Assembly: GCA_020252645.1 (NCBI GenBank)
Contig: JADCCN010000002.1
Location: 434,001-498,000 of the forward strand
DNA length: 64,000 bases
Direction: 5' to 3'
From: Methylobacterium sp.
GTDB lineage: Bacteria; Pseudomonadota; Alphaproteobacteria; Rhizobiales; Beijerinckiaceae
Positions 1 to 10,394 of this stretch are shown here, in pieces; position 1 is the stretch's first letter; each line of letters opens with the position of its first letter. Below the pieces are notes generated by a model. It did no database searches. It saw only the letters and a program-made list of their open reading frames with translations, and was not told where the DNA came from. Made by a program: the position numbers and the translations under genes.

Positions 1-718
1 CGCGCTCGACAAGGCGCCCCTCCATGAAGTCGTAGAGCGCATCGTAGATCGGGCGCAGATAGGGATCGACCTTCTCGCGCATGTCGCCGGGCAGGAAGCC
101 GATCTTCTCGCCGGCTTCCACCGCGGGACGCGAGAGAATGAGCCGCTCGACATGCCCGGCTTCCAGCAATTGCACGGCATGGCCCACGGCGAGCCAGGTC
201 TTGCCGGTGCCGGCGGGCCCTTCCGCGAAGGTGAGTTCATGCCGCGCGAGCACGCGCAGATAGGCATCCTGAGCCGCGTTGCGCGCCTTTACAGGTCCGC
301 GCTTGCGCGTGGCGACATGGCCGAAACCCTGCTGCGCGGTCTTGTTCGCATCCGCCGGCTGCTCGCTTTTCACGGGGAAGAGCGCGCGCTGGAGCGCCGT
401 CTCCTCGATCGCGCCATCGACATCGCCCACCCCGACGGTGCGGCCCTTGCGGATGGCGGCATAGAGATTCTCGATCACGCGGCGGGCATGGTTCACGGCA
501 TCGCGGGAGCCGCGCAGGCGAACCTGGTTGCCGTTGACATGCGCCAGCACGTTCAGCCGTCGTTCGAGATGGGCGATGTTCTGGTCGTAATTGCCGACGA
601 GAAGCACCGCGGCGCGGTTGTCGTCCAGCGTCAAGCTTTCCTCGACACCATCGAGCGCGGCTTCCACCGAAGCCGCAAGCCTTGAAGGCTCGCTGAGGCG
701 GAAATTCAAGCGGCCCAT
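1..718 (-). CDS. phoH: PhoH family ATPase (partial, cut by window edge)
   Basis: N-terminal 239 residues of a PhoH-like P-loop ATPase; the remainder lies left of position 1. The reading frame starts at an ATG (718-716) giving [13 protein letters not shown]. An N-terminal region of about 140 residues resembles the KH-like part of PhoH1 proteins. It is followed by a Walker A motif GPAGTGKT (residues 167-174) and the PhoH signature [17 protein letters not shown] (196-212). The start lies inside the last codons of miaB (13-base overlap), so the two are probably translationally coupled. In many proteobacteria phoH sits between miaB and ybeY, in rRNA and RNA maturation clusters, and the order here is consistent. 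The exact biochemical role of PhoH is not settled; RNA helicase or RNase-associated activity has been proposed for the family. Confidence 0.93.
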   Translation of the reverse strand, partial: MGRLNFRLSEPSRLAASVEAALDGVEESLTLDDNRAAVLLVGNYDQNIAHLERRLNVLAHVNGNQVRLRGSRDAVNHARRVIENLYAAIRKGRTVGVGDVDGAIEETALQRALFPVKSEQPADANKTAQQGFGHVATRKRGPVKARNAAQDAYLRVLARHELTFAEGPAGTGKTWLAVGHAVQLLEAGHVERLILSRPAVEAGEKIGFLPGDMREKVDPYLRPIYDALYDFMEGRLVER

Positions 719-2133
719 CCTCCCCGGTCGGCCTCGCCCACGGGCGAGATGATCTCACCATGCAGCGAGTTTGAACGAAGTTCGGTGATTCGCACATCCG
801 CAATCCGGCCGAGCCAGGCGGAAATTTCGTCACCCTTGGGGATATCCACGTGAACCGCCTGAAGATACGGCGATTTTCCCGCAACCTGCCCCGCGTGCCG
901 GCCGGGTTTCTCGAACAGCACGGAAACGTTTCTGCCAATCGTGGCCGCGTTGAACGCGTTCTGCTGTTCCATGAGCAGGGCCTGGAGCGCATGCAGGCGC
1001 GCGGTTTTCACCGCTTCCGGCACCGCATCCCCGGCTTCCGCCGCCTTGGTGCCGGGCCGGGCCGAATACTTGAAGGAATAGGCCGTCGCGAAGCCGGCTT
1101 CGCGCACGAGGCGCATCGTATCCTCGAAATCCGCATCGGTTTCGCCGGGGAAACCCACGATGAAATCCGAGGTGATCGCGATATCCGGCCGAAGGCTGCG
1201 CACGCGCTCGATGATGCGGAGGTATTCCGCCGCCTTGTGTTTGCGGTTCATCGCCTGGAGGATGCGATCCGATCCCGCCTGAACCGGCAGATGCAGATAA
1301 GGCATCAGCTTCGGCAGATCGCGATGGGCGAGGATCAGCGCCTCATCCATGTCGCGCGGGTGGCTCGTGGCATAGCGCAGGCGCTTGAGGCCATCGATCT
1401 CCGAGAGCGATTCCAACAGCCTGGCAAGACCCCAGACCGAGCCATCCGGCGCGATACCGTGATAGGCATTCACATTCTGGCCGAGCAGCATGATCTCCTT
1501 CACGCCCGCTTCCGCCATGCTGCGTGCCTCGGCGAGCACCGCGCCCACGGGTCGCGAGACCTCCGCGCCACGCGTGAAAGGCACCACGCAGAAGGAGCAG
1601 AACTTGTCGCAGCCCTCCTGCACCGTGAGGAAGGCCGAGGGGCCGCGCGCCTGCAACCGCTTCTTCGAGGGCAGGGGCAGATGGCCGAACTTGTCCTCGT
1701 CCGGGAAATCCGTGTCGATGGTCTTCCTTTCGCGCGCATCCTTCAGCAGGTGCGGCAGGCGATGATAGCTCTGCGGGCCCACCACGAGATCGACCGTCGG
1801 CGCGCGGCGGATGATCTCGCCGCCCTCGGCCTGCGCCACGCATCCTGCAACGGCGATCAGCGTTTGCTTGCCTTCGAGGGCCCGTTCTTCCTTCCGCACG
1901 CGCAAGCGGCCGATTTCCGAATAAACCTTCTCGGCGGCCTTCTCGCGGATATGGCAGGTGTTGAGGATCACGAGATCCGCGTCATCCGCGCTCTCGGTCG
2001 CCTCATAGCCTTCGCGCGCGAGGAGATCCGCCATGCGCTCCGCGTCATGGACGTTCATCTGGCAGCCGAACGACTTGATATGCGCGCGCTTGGCGCTCCG
2101 TTCAGGGGTATCGGGCGGGAATTGATCCGGCAT
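706..2133 (-). CDS. miaB: tRNA-2-methylthio-N6-dimethylallyladenosine synthase MiaB
   Basis: 475-residue radical-SAM methylthiotransferase that converts i6A37 to ms2i6A37 in tRNAs reading UNN codons. The N-terminal UPF0004 domain carries its three cluster cysteines at C24 (FGCQMN), C60 (NTCHIREKA) and C98 (AGCVAQ). The radical-SAM CxxxCxxC motif is CDKFCSFC at 175-182, and a C-terminal TRAM domain follows. Length is typical for the family. The start overlaps the end of plsC by 32 bases and the stop overlaps the phoH start by 13 bases, so plsC-miaB-phoH probably share a transcript. Both Fe-S cluster sites look intact. Confidence 0.97.
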   Translation of the reverse strand: MPDQFPPDTPERSAKRAHIKSFGCQMNVHDAERMADLLAREGYEATESADDADLVILNTCHIREKAAEKVYSEIGRLRVRKEERALEGKQTLIAVAGCVAQAEGGEIIRRAPTVDLVVGPQSYHRLPHLLKDARERKTIDTDFPDEDKFGHLPLPSKKRLQARGPSAFLTVQEGCDKFCSFCVVPFTRGAEVSRPVGAVLAEARSMAEAGVKEIMLLGQNVNAYHGIAPDGSVWGLARLLESLSEIDGLKRLRYATSHPRDMDEALILAHRDLPKLMPYLHLPVQAGSDRILQAMNRKHKAAEYLRIIERVRSLRPDIAITSDFIVGFPGETDADFEDTMRLVREAGFATAYSFKYSARPGTKAAEAGDAVPEAVKTARLHALQALLMEQQNAFNAATIGRNVSVLFEKPGRHAGQVAGKSPYLQAVHVDIPKGDEISAWLGRIADVRITELRSNSLHGEIISPVGEADRGGWAA

Positions 2134-2956
2134 GCGGCTCCTCTAGCGGTAATTCAGCCGGTCGGGAAGAGCGCGCCTCGCCCGAAAAGGCCTGCCGCAC
2201 GCGGGTTTCGAGCAATCTCGCGGTTTCCTTGCGATTCTGCGCGCCGTTGACCGGCAAAGCCTCGGGCAGGCTCACGCGCACGGTGATGGCCGGCCCGGCG
2301 AGAATGCCCGCGAGATGCGGCGCGAGATCCATGTCGCCATACCAGGCGAGGTGAGGCATCTCCGCGCGATCAACCGGCAATCCGCCACGATGGGTGTAGC
2401 GGATGGCGAGCGGCTGGAGCACGGCTTCCCCCGCATCGGCGGTCGCGGCCTGCGCGGCACCGAGAAGGGCGGAACGGAAGGGCAGCACGCGCAGGCCATC
2501 GCTTGTCGTGCCTTCCGCGAAAAGCACCATGGCATCGCCCTTGCCGATGCGCTCGGCAATCGCGGCATTCACGGCGGCGGTCTTCGCGCGGCGTTCGCGC
2601 TCGACGAAGATCGAGCGCTGCAGGCGCGCCAGCGTGCGCACGACCGGCCATGTCCCGACTTCGCTTTTCGCAATGAACGACACCGGAAACAGCGAGGAGA
2701 GCACGACGATATCGAGCCAGGAACAATGATTCGAGACGATCATCAGCGGGCGGCGCGGATCGAGCCGGCCCTCGCGGATCACCTTCACGCCCATCACGAA
2801 ACAGAGGTAGCGGTGGAAGATCACCGGGATGTGCCTTGTCAGCGGCGAGCCCAGTTTCAGCGCGAGCCATTGCGCCGGAAGCCCGATGGCGAAAGCCGGC
2901 GCGAGCGCCGCGAGCCGCAGGCCCATCTTCATCCGGCCGCGCATATCCAGCGCCAT
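2102..2956 (-). CDS. plsC: 1-acyl-sn-glycerol-3-phosphate acyltransferase (PlsC family)
   Basis: 284-residue membrane-associated acyltransferase, predicted to acylate lysophosphatidate in phospholipid synthesis. The catalytic NHxxxxD block reads NHCSWLD with H77 and D82, and the acyl-acceptor motif FAEGT is at 146-150. A hydrophobic N-terminal stretch (residues 13-35) should anchor it in the inner membrane. It lies between rimI and miaB; in many relatives a fur gene sits at this point, but none is present here. Substrate choice (lysophosphatidate or lyso-ornithine lipid) cannot be decided from sequence, although the position next to miaB favours plsC. Confidence 0.9.
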   Translation of the reverse strand: MALDMRGRMKMGLRLAALAPAFAIGLPAQWLALKLGSPLTRHIPVIFHRYLCFVMGVKVIREGRLDPRRPLMIVSNHCSWLDIVVLSSLFPVSFIAKSEVGTWPVVRTLARLQRSIFVERERRAKTAAVNAAIAERIGKGDAMVLFAEGTTSDGLRVLPFRSALLGAAQAATADAGEAVLQPLAIRYTHRGGLPVDRAEMPHLAWYGDMDLAPHLAGILAGPAITVRVSLPEALPVNGAQNRKETARLLETRVRQAFSGEARSSRPAELPLEEPHAGSIPARYP

Positions 2957-3016
2957 GTCAGGCTTCCCCCGCTCGGGCCGGCCTGCTGCCGGGCGCGCAT
3001 GACAGGATCATGACAT

Positions 3017-3550
3017 CTACCGGTAGCGCGGCGTGGGGTCGAGGCCGGAAAGATCGGCCCGCATGGTCAGTGCATCGCGGCGCCTGCCGCCGGGCTCGCC
3101 GGGATAATAGGCCTTGCGGCGACCGAATTCGCGAAAACCCAGACCGCGATAAAGCGCGAGCGCAGGCGCGTTGTCCTCCGCGACCTCGAGGAACAGCACC
3201 TCCCCGCCCGCGCGGCGCACATTCTGGGCATGTTGCGCCAGAAGCGGCTTCGCGAGCCCCCGCCCCCGCGTTTCGGGATCAAGCGCGATGGTCAGCAGTT
3301 CCGCCTCGCCCGCCACCACGCGGCTGATCGCGAAACCCGTGACGAACTCGCCGATCAGCGCCTGGCTCACCTGCACATCGGCGATATGGCCGTCGAGCAG
3401 CATGCGTTCCAATTCCAGCCGGCCCCATCCCTGCGCGAAGCCGGAGGCATGGATTTCGGCCAGGCGCCAGGAATCGCTCATCAGGGCCGGGCGCATCGCG
3501 GTGGCGAGGCCGCCCATCCACCAGGTCCAGGGCCATAACCACGACCGCAT
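3017..3550 (-). CDS. rimI: ribosomal-protein-alanine N-acetyltransferase RimI-like (GNAT)
   Basis: GNAT acetyltransferase of 177 residues when started at the ATG 3550-3548, five bases after the tsaB stop. The open frame extends further upstream but would then overlap tsaB heavily. The acetyl-CoA binding motif A appears as ETRGRGLAKPLL (about residues 93-104), and the C-terminal NAPALALYRGLGF (about 124-136) is the usual RimI block. RimI family members acetylate the N-terminus of ribosomal protein bS18. Pairing with tsaB is a widespread bacterial arrangement. An internal ATG giving MRPALMSDSWRL is a possible later start. Confidence 0.88.
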   Translation of the reverse strand: MRSWLWPWTWWMGGLATAMRPALMSDSWRLAEIHASGFAQGWGRLELERMLLDGHIADVQVSQALIGEFVTGFAISRVVAGEAELLTIALDPETRGRGLAKPLLAQHAQNVRRAGGEVLFLEVAEDNAPALALYRGLGFREFGRRKAYYPGEPGGRRRDALTMRADLSGLDPTPRYR

Positions 3551-3555
3551 GGCGG

Positions 3556-4266
3556 TCAGGCCCCGGCAGGTGCGACGCGCTGAAGGCGATGAGTATCCTG
3601 CAGGGTCACGTTTGCCTCGCGCAGATACAGGGGCTTGCAGGCGGAGACCGCCGGATCTGCCACCGAAGCCAGCCGGGCGACCCAGCCGATGGCCGGGGCT
3701 GCGCTCGCACGGACTGTATCGGGCCTGATCCGCCAATCCGGGTTCTGCTCCTTCACGGCACGGGCGAGCAGTTCCGCCGCATCGCCCGCACAGATCACCG
3801 GCGCGGCGCCGATTCCACGGGCGGCATCAGCCAGGGTGAACAGGCCTGGGCCCGCCATCACGCTGCCCTCCGCGCTCGTCAACTGGTAGAAGACCATGCC
3901 ATGCCGCGCATCGACCGCAGCGGCCACCGCACGCTTCTCACCGCCGAAGAGCATCGGGGCGGCGAAGGCCGCGAGCGTTGAGACACCCACCACCGGCTTG
4001 CGATGCGCCAGCGCGAAAGCGCGCGCCGCAGCAATGCCGATTCGGATCCCGGTGAAGCTGCCGGGCCCGATGGTGGATGCGTAACGATCGATCTGGGAGA
4101 AACCGAGTCCGGTTTCCTTCAACACGCGATCGACCATGGGCAGCAAGGCCTCGGCATGGCCACGGGCCATGGCTTCGCTGGCCTCCGCGAGCACGCGACT
4201 GGTTTCGCCGTCATAAACCGCGACCGATGTGGCGCCGAGCGCGGTATCCAGCGCCAGAACGCGCAT
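3556..4266 (-). CDS. tsaB: tRNA threonylcarbamoyladenosine biosynthesis protein TsaB
   Basis: 236-residue ASKHA-fold protein that, with TsaD and TsaE, transfers the threonylcarbamoyl group to A37 of ANN-decoding tRNAs. The N-terminus MRVLALDTALGATSVAVYD and the block TIGPGSFTGIRIGIAAA (about residues 64-80) are characteristic of TsaB. The length is normal for the family. It precedes rimI by five bases, and its start at 4266 lies six bases beyond the nfu stop at 4273, so nfu-tsaB-rimI probably form one operon. Confidence 0.95.
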   Translation of the reverse strand: MRVLALDTALGATSVAVYDGETSRVLAEASEAMARGHAEALLPMVDRVLKETGLGFSQIDRYASTIGPGSFTGIRIGIAAARAFALAHRKPVVGVSTLAAFAAPMLFGGEKRAVAAAVDARHGMVFYQLTSAEGSVMAGPGLFTLADAARGIGAAPVICAGDAAELLARAVKEQNPDWRIRPDTVRASAAPAIGWVARLASVADPAVSACKPLYLREANVTLQDTHRLQRVAPAGA

Positions 4267-4272
4267 GATGCT

Positions 4273-4830
4273 TCAGGCCGCCTCGACGGACTGCACATCC
4301 GGCAGGAAATGACGCAGCAGGTTCTGGATGCCGTTCTTGAGCGTCGCCGTGGAGGAGGGGCAGCCCGAGCAGGAGCCCTTCATGGTGAGATAGACCACGC
4401 CATCGCGGAAACCGCGGAAGGTGATGTCGCCGCCATCGCCCGCGACTGCCGGGCGGATGCGCGTTTCGAGCAGTTCCTTGATGGTCGCGACCGTCTCGGC
4501 ATCGGCCGGTTCGAAAAACTCGTCGGCCGGAATTTCGCCGGCATCGCCCTCGCCGAGCACCGGCTCGCCCGAGAGGTAATGCTCCATGATGGCGCCGAGC
4601 ACGGCCGGCTTCAGGTGCTGCCACTCGCCGCCCGCTTTGGTGACGGTGACGAAATCGCCGCCCAGAAACACGCCGGTCACGCCGGGAATCTCGAACAGGC
4701 GGCGCGCCAGCGGCGAGGCCTCGCCCTCGACGGGCGATTTGAACTCACGCGTGGCATCGCCCAGAACGCTGCGTCCCGGCAGGAATTTCAGCGTGGCGGG
4801 GTTGGGGGTGGCTTCGGTCTGAATGAACAT
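4273..4830 (-). CDS. NifU-like Fe-S cluster scaffold/carrier (Nfu)
   Basis: 185-residue Nfu-type iron-sulfur protein with an N-terminal Nfu_N domain (MFIQTEATPNPATLKFLPG) and a C-terminal NifU domain. The latter carries the cluster-binding CxxC in GSCSGCPSS. The start was set at the ATG 4830-4828, which begins the conserved Nfu_N domain; about 30 further upstream codons are open but not conserved-looking. It is expected to deliver 4Fe-4S clusters to client enzymes; radical-SAM MiaB, encoded nearby, is of a type that needs such clusters. A palindromic repeat lies just upstream (4861-4904). Confidence 0.93.
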   Translation of the reverse strand: MFIQTEATPNPATLKFLPGRSVLGDATREFKSPVEGEASPLARRLFEIPGVTGVFLGGDFVTVTKAGGEWQHLKPAVLGAIMEHYLSGEPVLGEGDAGEIPADEFFEPADAETVATIKELLETRIRPAVAGDGGDITFRGFRDGVVYLTMKGSCSGCPSSTATLKNGIQNLLRHFLPDVQSVEAA

Positions 4831-4860
4831 GGCAGAGCCTCGTTTCGCCTCGTGTCTTTC

Positions 4861-4904
4861 GCATTTTCTTCCCGCGAAGCGGCTTCCGCTTTGCTCGAAA
4901 ATGC
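4861..4904. repeat. 44-bp palindromic intergenic repeat, copy 1
   Basis: The outer arms are GCATTTTC and GAAAATGC, with an inner inverted repeat AAGCGG/CCGCTT. The same 44-bp layout recurs at 39180-39223 and, with GCGTTTTTC-type ends, at 50100-50143. Elements of this look are scattered through Hyphomicrobiales genomes. This copy lies in the nfu upstream region. Confidence 0.75.
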
Positions 4905-4977
4905 TTCTCTCCGGGTTCAAGGCCCGGCAGGCTTCCCCTAGATAGCCCCTTGCGCTCGCCGCACAAGGGCTTTCGCC

Positions 4978-5472
4978 TCAGGCCAGCGCCTCGAAATCAT
5001 CGTCGGGCAGGCCGCCGGGCACGATGGTGATGGGCACCGGGAAGCGGGCGGAGGCGCGGCCGGCGAGCTGCGTCACCAGCGGCCCTGGCCCTTCCTTGCC
5101 CGCGCCGGCCGCGAGAACGAGGGCCGCGATGTCCTCGTCGGTTTCGATGCGTTTCTGCACTTCCTCGGCCGGCTTGCCGGTCTGGATTGCGCGTTCGGGC
5201 TCGAAATGAGCGATGTCGCGGATGATCGCTGCTGCCGCATCGAGGCGCTTGCCGGCTTCCGCCTCGGCCTCGGCCTGCATGCGGGCACCGATGCCGAGCC
5301 AGGGCTGGGCATCTTCCGGCTGGATGATCGCGAGCATGACGATGGCCGCACCGGTGCGTCTCGCGCGCCTTGCCGCGAAATGCAGGGCACGCGCGCATTC
5401 GGGCGAACCATCCACCACCACCAGCAGTTTCGCCCGGTGACCCGGCTCATAGGCGCGCCGACGAACCGCCAT
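4978..5472 (-). CDS. universal stress protein (UspA family)
   Basis: 164-residue single-domain USP protein. The N-terminal strand LLVVVDGSPECARAL and the C-terminal ITIVPGG match the nucleotide-binding-type alpha/beta USP fold. The ATP-binding GxxGxG(S/T) motif is not clear (AGAGKEGPGPLV is the corresponding stretch), so nucleotide binding is uncertain. It lies alone between nfu and trpS on the minus strand. The role is presumed stress-related; the partner is unknown. Confidence 0.85.
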   Translation of the reverse strand: MAVRRRAYEPGHRAKLLVVVDGSPECARALHFAARRARRTGAAIVMLAIIQPEDAQPWLGIGARMQAEAEAEAGKRLDAAAAIIRDIAHFEPERAIQTGKPAEEVQKRIETDEDIAALVLAAGAGKEGPGPLVTQLAGRASARFPVPITIVPGGLPDDDFEALA

Positions 5473-5549
5473 CCGCTTCTCCCCGCTGGCCCGGATGTTC
5501 GAAAGAACCGGATGGTGGCAGGCCGTTCCTTCCGGTGCAAGGCCGGGCT

Positions 5550-6620
5550 TCAGCGATGGATGAAGCCCATGATTTCCTTGACATCCCGATAGACCGGCTC
5601 AGCGATGACGCGCGCCCGATCCGCACCATCGAAGAGAATCGCATCGATGAAAGCGGGATCGGCGAGGTAGCGGCGCATCTGCGCCGCGATGGGCGCGAGA
5701 TGGTTCACCGCCACATCGCCAAGCGCCTGCTTGAAGCGCGAGAACTGCCCGCCGCCATACTCGCGCAGAACCGCCTCCGGCGCCTGGCCCGAGAGCGCGG
5801 CATAGATCGTCACGAGGTTTTCGGCTTCCGGGCGACCCTTCAGACCCGCTTCCTCGCCCGGCAGCGGTTCGGGGTCGGTCTTGGCCCTCTTCACCTTCAG
5901 AGCAATCGTGTCGGCATCATCCGTGAGATTGATGCGCGAATAATCCGAGGGATCGGATTTCGACATCTTCTTCGTGCCGTCGCGCAAGCTCATGACGCGC
6001 GGCGCGGGGCCGGCGATCAGCGGTTCGGGCAGGGGCAGGTATTCGCCAGTTTCGAGGCCAAGTTCACGGATGCGGTCGGCGAAATCGAAGTTGAACTTCT
6101 GGGCGATGTCGCGCGCGAGTTCGAGATGCTGCTTCTGGTCCTCGCCCACCGGCACATGGGTGGCGCGGTAGACAAGAATATCCGCTGCCATCAGCACAGG
6201 ATAATCATAGAGGCCGATGGAAGCGTTCTCGCGATCCTTGCCGGCCTTTTCCTTGAACTGCGTCATGCGGTTCAGCCAGCCGAGCCGCGCGATGCAGTTG
6301 AACACCCAGCCAAGTTCGGCATGGCCCGAGACCTGGCTCTGGTTGAAGATGATCGCGCGCTTCGGGTCGAGCCCGGCGGCGAGATAGGCGGCGGTCACCT
6401 CGCGGGTGGCCTTTCGCAGGGCTTCCGGCCCACCCCATACTTCCGGCCCTTGCGTGATCGCGTGCAGGTCGACGATGCAATAGATGCAATCATGGGTCTC
6501 CTGCATCGCCACCCAGCGCTGGAGCGCGCCGAGATAATTGCCGAGATGCAGATTTCCGGTCGGTTGCATGCCGGAAAAGACGCGCGGTTGGAACGGCGCG
6601 AGGCGGAGATGAGCGGTCAC
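5550..6620 (-). CDS. trpS: tryptophanyl-tRNA synthetase
   Basis: Class I aminoacyl-tRNA synthetase of 356 residues charging tRNA-Trp. The HIGH-like block is [11 protein letters not shown] near the N-terminus and the KMSKS loop is [10 protein letters not shown]. The GTG at 6620-6618 was chosen as start because a good ribosome-binding site (AGGAAGG) lies about 8 bases upstream and the protein then begins just before the conserved [10 protein letters not shown]; the frame is open for 32 more upstream codons. Adjacent to murJ, as in many Rhizobiales. Confidence 0.96.
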   Translation of the reverse strand: MTAHLRLAPFQPRVFSGMQPTGNLHLGNYLGALQRWVAMQETHDCIYCIVDLHAITQGPEVWGGPEALRKATREVTAAYLAAGLDPKRAIIFNQSQVSGHAELGWVFNCIARLGWLNRMTQFKEKAGKDRENASIGLYDYPVLMAADILVYRATHVPVGEDQKQHLELARDIAQKFNFDFADRIRELGLETGEYLPLPEPLIAGPAPRVMSLRDGTKKMSKSDPSDYSRINLTDDADTIALKVKRAKTDPEPLPGEEAGLKGRPEAENLVTIYAALSGQAPEAVLREYGGGQFSRFKQALGDVAVNHLAPIAAQMRRYLADPAFIDAILFDGADRARVIAEPVYRDVKEIMGFIHR

Positions 6621-6731
6621 GGGGGCGATCCTTCCTGATCTTCCGCGCGGGGGTTGGAAACACGCGCGGGCCCTTGGGGGTGACGCGCCCTTAGCAACCT
6701 CGATCCCCAGGGGCAAGCGGGGCGGAAGGCC

Positions 6732-8297
6732 TCAGCTCTCGCGCCCGGGGCGCAGCATGCGGAAATCGAGGATGCCCAGCGCGCGGGCCAGGACGAGATG
6801 CACCGCGAGGCCGGCCAGGATGAGGCCAACCAGCGTGCCAGCCTTGATCGCAAGGCCGAGTTCCGCCTTCAGGAAAGGTTCGGCATGGGGATGAAGCAGG
6901 CGGATGGCCAGCGCCATGCCCGCACTGGCCATGGTGGCTGCAGTCAGGTCTCGCAAGGCGCGCAGGCCCAGGCGCAGCCGATGCCGCGCGAGAACATAAA
7001 GGATCGCCGCGTAGCTCCAGGCGCCGATCGCGACGCCGAGCACAGGCGCCAGCGGGTTTTGCCGTGGACCCAGCAGGATGACCGCCAGCGCATTCAGGCC
7101 ACAAGCGACGCCGATGGCCAGAAGCGGCGTGCGCATGCGCTCCTCGGCCAGGAATTCGGGCAGCAGGATCTTCGCCAGCACGAAGGCGGGCAGCGCCAGC
7201 GCCAGTCCGCGCAGGTTGGCGGCGGTCGCCAGGGCATCGGCCTCGGTGAAGGCTCCGCGCTGGAACAGCACGGAGATCATGGGATCGGCCAGCAGGAACA
7301 GTCCCGCGGCAGCCGGCAGGACCAGCAGAACCGCGAACCGGAAGCTTTCAGCCCGCGCCGCATCGAGGCCCGGCTCGTCGCCCGCCTGCAGCGCCCGCGA
7401 AATGCGCGGCAGCAGCACCACGCCAATGGCCGAGGCGGCAAAGCCGAGCGGCAACTGGAAGAGCCGATCCGCAAAATAGAGCGTGGGCAGGCCATGCGGC
7501 CGGAGCGAGGCGAATTGCGCGGCGATCAGCAGGTGCAGATGCCCCGACCCCGCCACCGCCATGCCCGGAACCGCAAGCCAGAGCGCCATGCGCGCTTCCC
7601 CGCTGCGAAAGCCGCGCCGGAACGCCTCGAAACGAGGAACGGCCCGGAAGCCGGCGCGCGTCACCGCCATCGCGAGCAGCGCGAGCTGGATCACCCCGGC
7701 CAGCAGGATCGTGATGACCAGAAACAGGCCCGCGCGCTTCTGGCTGATATCGGTGGCGAGCAGGAGGGTCACCATCACGCCGATGAGCAGAAGGTTCAGC
7801 ACCACTGGAACCAGAGCGGCGATGGCATAGCGCTCAACCGAATTCAGCAGCGCGGCATAAAGCGCGAGAAGCAACGTGAAGCCGACAAAGGGAAAGGCGA
7901 TGCGCGCAAACAGCACGGCCTGCTGGAAGAGAACAGGGTCCTCGCTCAGGCCATGCGCCAGAAAGCGCATCAGCGGTTCCATGAAGAGTTCCGCGATCAG
8001 AACCATCAGGATCGCCGCCACCGAGAGCAAGGCCAGGGCTTCCTCGGCGAAGGCGCGGGCCGCGCCCGCCCCGCCTTTCTGTTCGAGCCGAGCGAGGCGC
8101 GGCACGATCGCGGCATGAAGCCCGCCTTCACTCATCATGCGGCGCACGAGATTGGGCAGGAGGAAGGCTGCGACATAGGCCTCGGCCACCCCGCCCGTGC
8201 CCAGAAGCGCGGCGACCAGGATATCGCGCACGAAGCCCGTGACCCGCGAGAGCAACGTGGCCGAACCGACGACGGTGAACGGGGCGGCGAGAGACAT
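6732..8297 (-). CDS. murJ: lipid II flippase MurJ (MviN)
   Basis: 521-residue polytopic inner-membrane protein of the MOP superfamily, predicted to flip lipid II for peptidoglycan synthesis. The N-terminus MSLAAPFTVVGSATLLSRVTGFVRDI is the typical MurJ start and includes the LSRxxGxxRD motif; about 14 hydrophobic segments follow. The ATG at 8297-8295 was chosen over the 27-codon upstream extension because the conserved sequence starts there. trpS lies directly downstream. Confidence 0.95.
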   Translation of the reverse strand: MSLAAPFTVVGSATLLSRVTGFVRDILVAALLGTGGVAEAYVAAFLLPNLVRRMMSEGGLHAAIVPRLARLEQKGGAGAARAFAEEALALLSVAAILMVLIAELFMEPLMRFLAHGLSEDPVLFQQAVLFARIAFPFVGFTLLLALYAALLNSVERYAIAALVPVVLNLLLIGVMVTLLLATDISQKRAGLFLVITILLAGVIQLALLAMAVTRAGFRAVPRFEAFRRGFRSGEARMALWLAVPGMAVAGSGHLHLLIAAQFASLRPHGLPTLYFADRLFQLPLGFAASAIGVVLLPRISRALQAGDEPGLDAARAESFRFAVLLVLPAAAGLFLLADPMISVLFQRGAFTEADALATAANLRGLALALPAFVLAKILLPEFLAEERMRTPLLAIGVACGLNALAVILLGPRQNPLAPVLGVAIGAWSYAAILYVLARHRLRLGLRALRDLTAATMASAGMALAIRLLHPHAEPFLKAELGLAIKAGTLVGLILAGLAVHLVLARALGILDFRMLRPGRES

Positions 8298-8329
8298 CGC
8301 CCCGATTTTCGACAATGCGGTCAGCCCGG

Positions 8330-9082
8330 TCAAGCTTGCGAGGAGGGCATGAAGCCTGTGCGCAGGGCGAAGGCCCATTCCCGTCGGCCGTTGCGGGCGG
8401 CCTGGCGGGCGGCCGCCTCGAAATCGTAGGGAATGGCGCGAAGCTCGACATTCGGCAGCGGGGATGCGGCAAGATCGAGGATCGCGTAGCGGGCATGGGG
8501 CGAGCCCGCTTCCGAGACATGCGGCCAGCCCGTCTGGTCGTCATAGGCCGGACAGCCGACACTGCCGGGATTGAGGATGAGGGGCCCGCCGGAAAGTTGA
8601 ACGAAATCCGCTCGATGACTGTGCCCGCAGAGAATGATGTGTGCGGAGGTCACACCGAGCCGCCGGGCAATCTCCGCTGCAGAGGCACGGACCAGCCTGC
8701 CCCCCAGGATATCGTCAAGCAGGTAGCGTTCGTCGCTGCCGGGGCTCGCGTGGAACGCCTCGATGCCGGGCAGGACATCGAGACGCATCGGCAGCGCGGC
8801 CAGAAAGGCGCGTTGCGCGGGTGCGATCGCATCATGGGCATGGGAATCCGACGGGCCGAGCCGTTCCCGCTTGCCTTCTCCCACCTGACGATCGTGATTG
8901 CCGCGCACACCGGGAATACCGCGTGCGATCAGGCATTCGTGGGTTTCGCGCGGCCAGAGCGGCCCGGAGACGCGATCGCCGAGATCGACGACATGGTCGA
9001 CATGCTGCGCTGCGAGATCGGCGAGCACCGCTTCGAGCGCCGGGAAATTGCCATGGATATCCGCGATCACCCCGAGCCGCAT
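8330..9082 (-). CDS. metallophosphoesterase (calcineurin-like, YfcE/MJ0936 type)
   Basis: 250-residue phosphoesterase. The five metal-binding blocks are visible in order: GVIADIHGN, GDRVSGP (usually GD followed by xxxxG), RGNHDRQ, and GHSH in ILCGHSHRA, with an NPGSVG block after it. The start at ATG 9082-9080 follows an AGGG-type ribosome-binding site and lies just after the hslU stop. This is the size of cytosolic MJ0936-like phosphodiesterases; the substrate is unknown. It follows hslU closely and may be cotranscribed with it. Confidence 0.88.
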   Translation of the reverse strand: MRLGVIADIHGNFPALEAVLADLAAQHVDHVVDLGDRVSGPLWPRETHECLIARGIPGVRGNHDRQVGEGKRERLGPSDSHAHDAIAPAQRAFLAALPMRLDVLPGIEAFHASPGSDERYLLDDILGGRLVRASAAEIARRLGVTSAHIILCGHSHRADFVQLSGGPLILNPGSVGCPAYDDQTGWPHVSEAGSPHARYAILDLAASPLPNVELRAIPYDFEAAARQAARNGRREWAFALRTGFMPSSQA

Positions 9083-9089
9083 GGTGCCC

Positions 9090-10394
9090 TCACAGAATGA
9101 ACCGCGAGAGATCGGCGTTCTTCGCCAGCGCGCCGACCTCACGTTCGACAAGCGCCCGATCGATGACGATGGTCTCGCCGGCGCGATCGGTCGCGGTGAA
9201 GCTCACCTCATCCAGAACGCGTTCCAGAATGGTCTGGAGGCGGCGCGCGCCGATATTCTCGACATTGGAATTGACCTCGAAGGCCGCCCGCGCGATCGCG
9301 GCGATGGCCTCATCGCGGAAATCGAGAGTCACGCCTTCCGTGCCCATCAGCGCCACATATTGCTTGATGAGCGAGGCTTCCGTGTCGGTGAGGATGCGCC
9401 GGAAATCCTCCTCGCCCAGCGGCTTCAATTCCACGCGGATCGGCAGGCGGCCCTGCAATTCGGGCAGCAGATCCGAAGGTTTCGCGACATGGAAAGCGCC
9501 GGAAGCGATGAACAGCACATGGTCGGTCTTCACCGGGCCGTGCTTGGTGGAAACGGTCGTGCCCTCGATCAGCGGCAGGAGATCACGCTGCACGCCCTCG
9601 CGGGAGACATCGGCCCCGGCGCGGCCGTCGCGCGCGGCGATCTTGTCGATCTCGTCGAGGAAGACGATGCCGTTTTCCTCCACCGCGCGAATGGCATCCG
9701 CCGTGATCCGATCCTGGTCGATCAGCTTGTCGCCCTCTTCCGCCAGAAGCGGCTCATAGGCATCGCGCACACTCATCCGGCGCGGCTTGCCGCGGCCCGC
9801 GAAAGCCTTGCCGAACATGTCCGAGAGGTTCATCGCGCCGATCTGCCCGCCCATGCCTGGGATTTCGAGCATGGGAAAGCCGGTCTGCGCGGGCTGGATT
9901 TCGATCTCGATCTCTTTATCCGCAAGCTCGCCCGCATGGAGCTTCTTGCGGAAGGCGTCGCGCGTGGCGGGAGAGGCGGTGGAGCCTACCAACGCTTCCA
10001 GCACGCGGTTCTCCGCCGCGAGATGCGCCTTGGCCTTCACCTCCTTGCGGCGCCGCTCGCGCTCAAGCCCGATGCCGACCTCCACCAGATCACGGATGAT
10101 CTGCTCCACGTCGCGGCCGACATAGCCGACCTCGGTGAATTTCGTGGCCTCGACCTTCAGGAACGGCGCACCCGCAAGTTTTGCGAGGCGGCGCGCGATC
10201 TCGGTCTTGCCGCAGCCGGTGGGGCCGATCATGAGGATGTTCTTCGGCAGAACCTCCTCGCGCATCGCTCCTTCGAGCTGCTGGCGGCGCCAGCGATTGC
10301 GCAGCGCGATGGCGACCGCGCGCTTCGCCTCGGGCTGGCCGACGATGAAGCGATCGAGTTCGGAAACGATCTCGCGGGGCGAAAAGGTGGTCAT
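9090..10394 (-). CDS. hslU: ATP-dependent protease ATPase subunit HslU (ClpY)
   Basis: 434-residue AAA+ unfoldase of the HslVU protease. Walker A is GPTGCGKT (57-64) and Walker B is VFLDEIDKI; the pore motif GYVGRD is present, as are the I-domain insertion and the C-terminal LSRFIL tail that docks into HslV. The ATG at 10394-10392 overlaps the stop of the upstream membrane-protein gene as ATGA, implying translational coupling. The same frame is open further upstream through the membrane gene, but that extension is not HslU-like. Confidence 0.97.
   Translation of the reverse strand: MTTFSPREIVSELDRFIVGQPEAKRAVAIALRNRWRRQQLEGAMREEVLPKNILMIGPTGCGKTEIARRLAKLAGAPFLKVEATKFTEVGYVGRDVEQIIRDLVEVGIGLERERRRKEVKAKAHLAAENRVLEALVGSTASPATRDAFRKKLHAGELADKEIEIEIQPAQTGFPMLEIPGMGGQIGAMNLSDMFGKAFAGRGKPRRMSVRDAYEPLLAEEGDKLIDQDRITADAIRAVEENGIVFLDEIDKIAARDGRAGADVSREGVQRDLLPLIEGTTVSTKHGPVKTDHVLFIASGAFHVAKPSDLLPELQGRLPIRVELKPLGEEDFRRILTDTEASLIKQYVALMGTEGVTLDFRDEAIAAIARAAFEVNSNVENIGARRLQTILERVLDEVSFTATDRAGETIVIDRALVEREVGALAKNADLSRFIL

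Noticed and set aside
841-856. CACGTGAA in miaB as a parS-like site
   Set aside because: Only the central eight bases match; outside them both arms deviate, which is expected by chance.
2957-3016. A fur gene expected between rimI and plsC
   Set aside because: The gap is only 60 bases; the gene is absent here and must be elsewhere if present.
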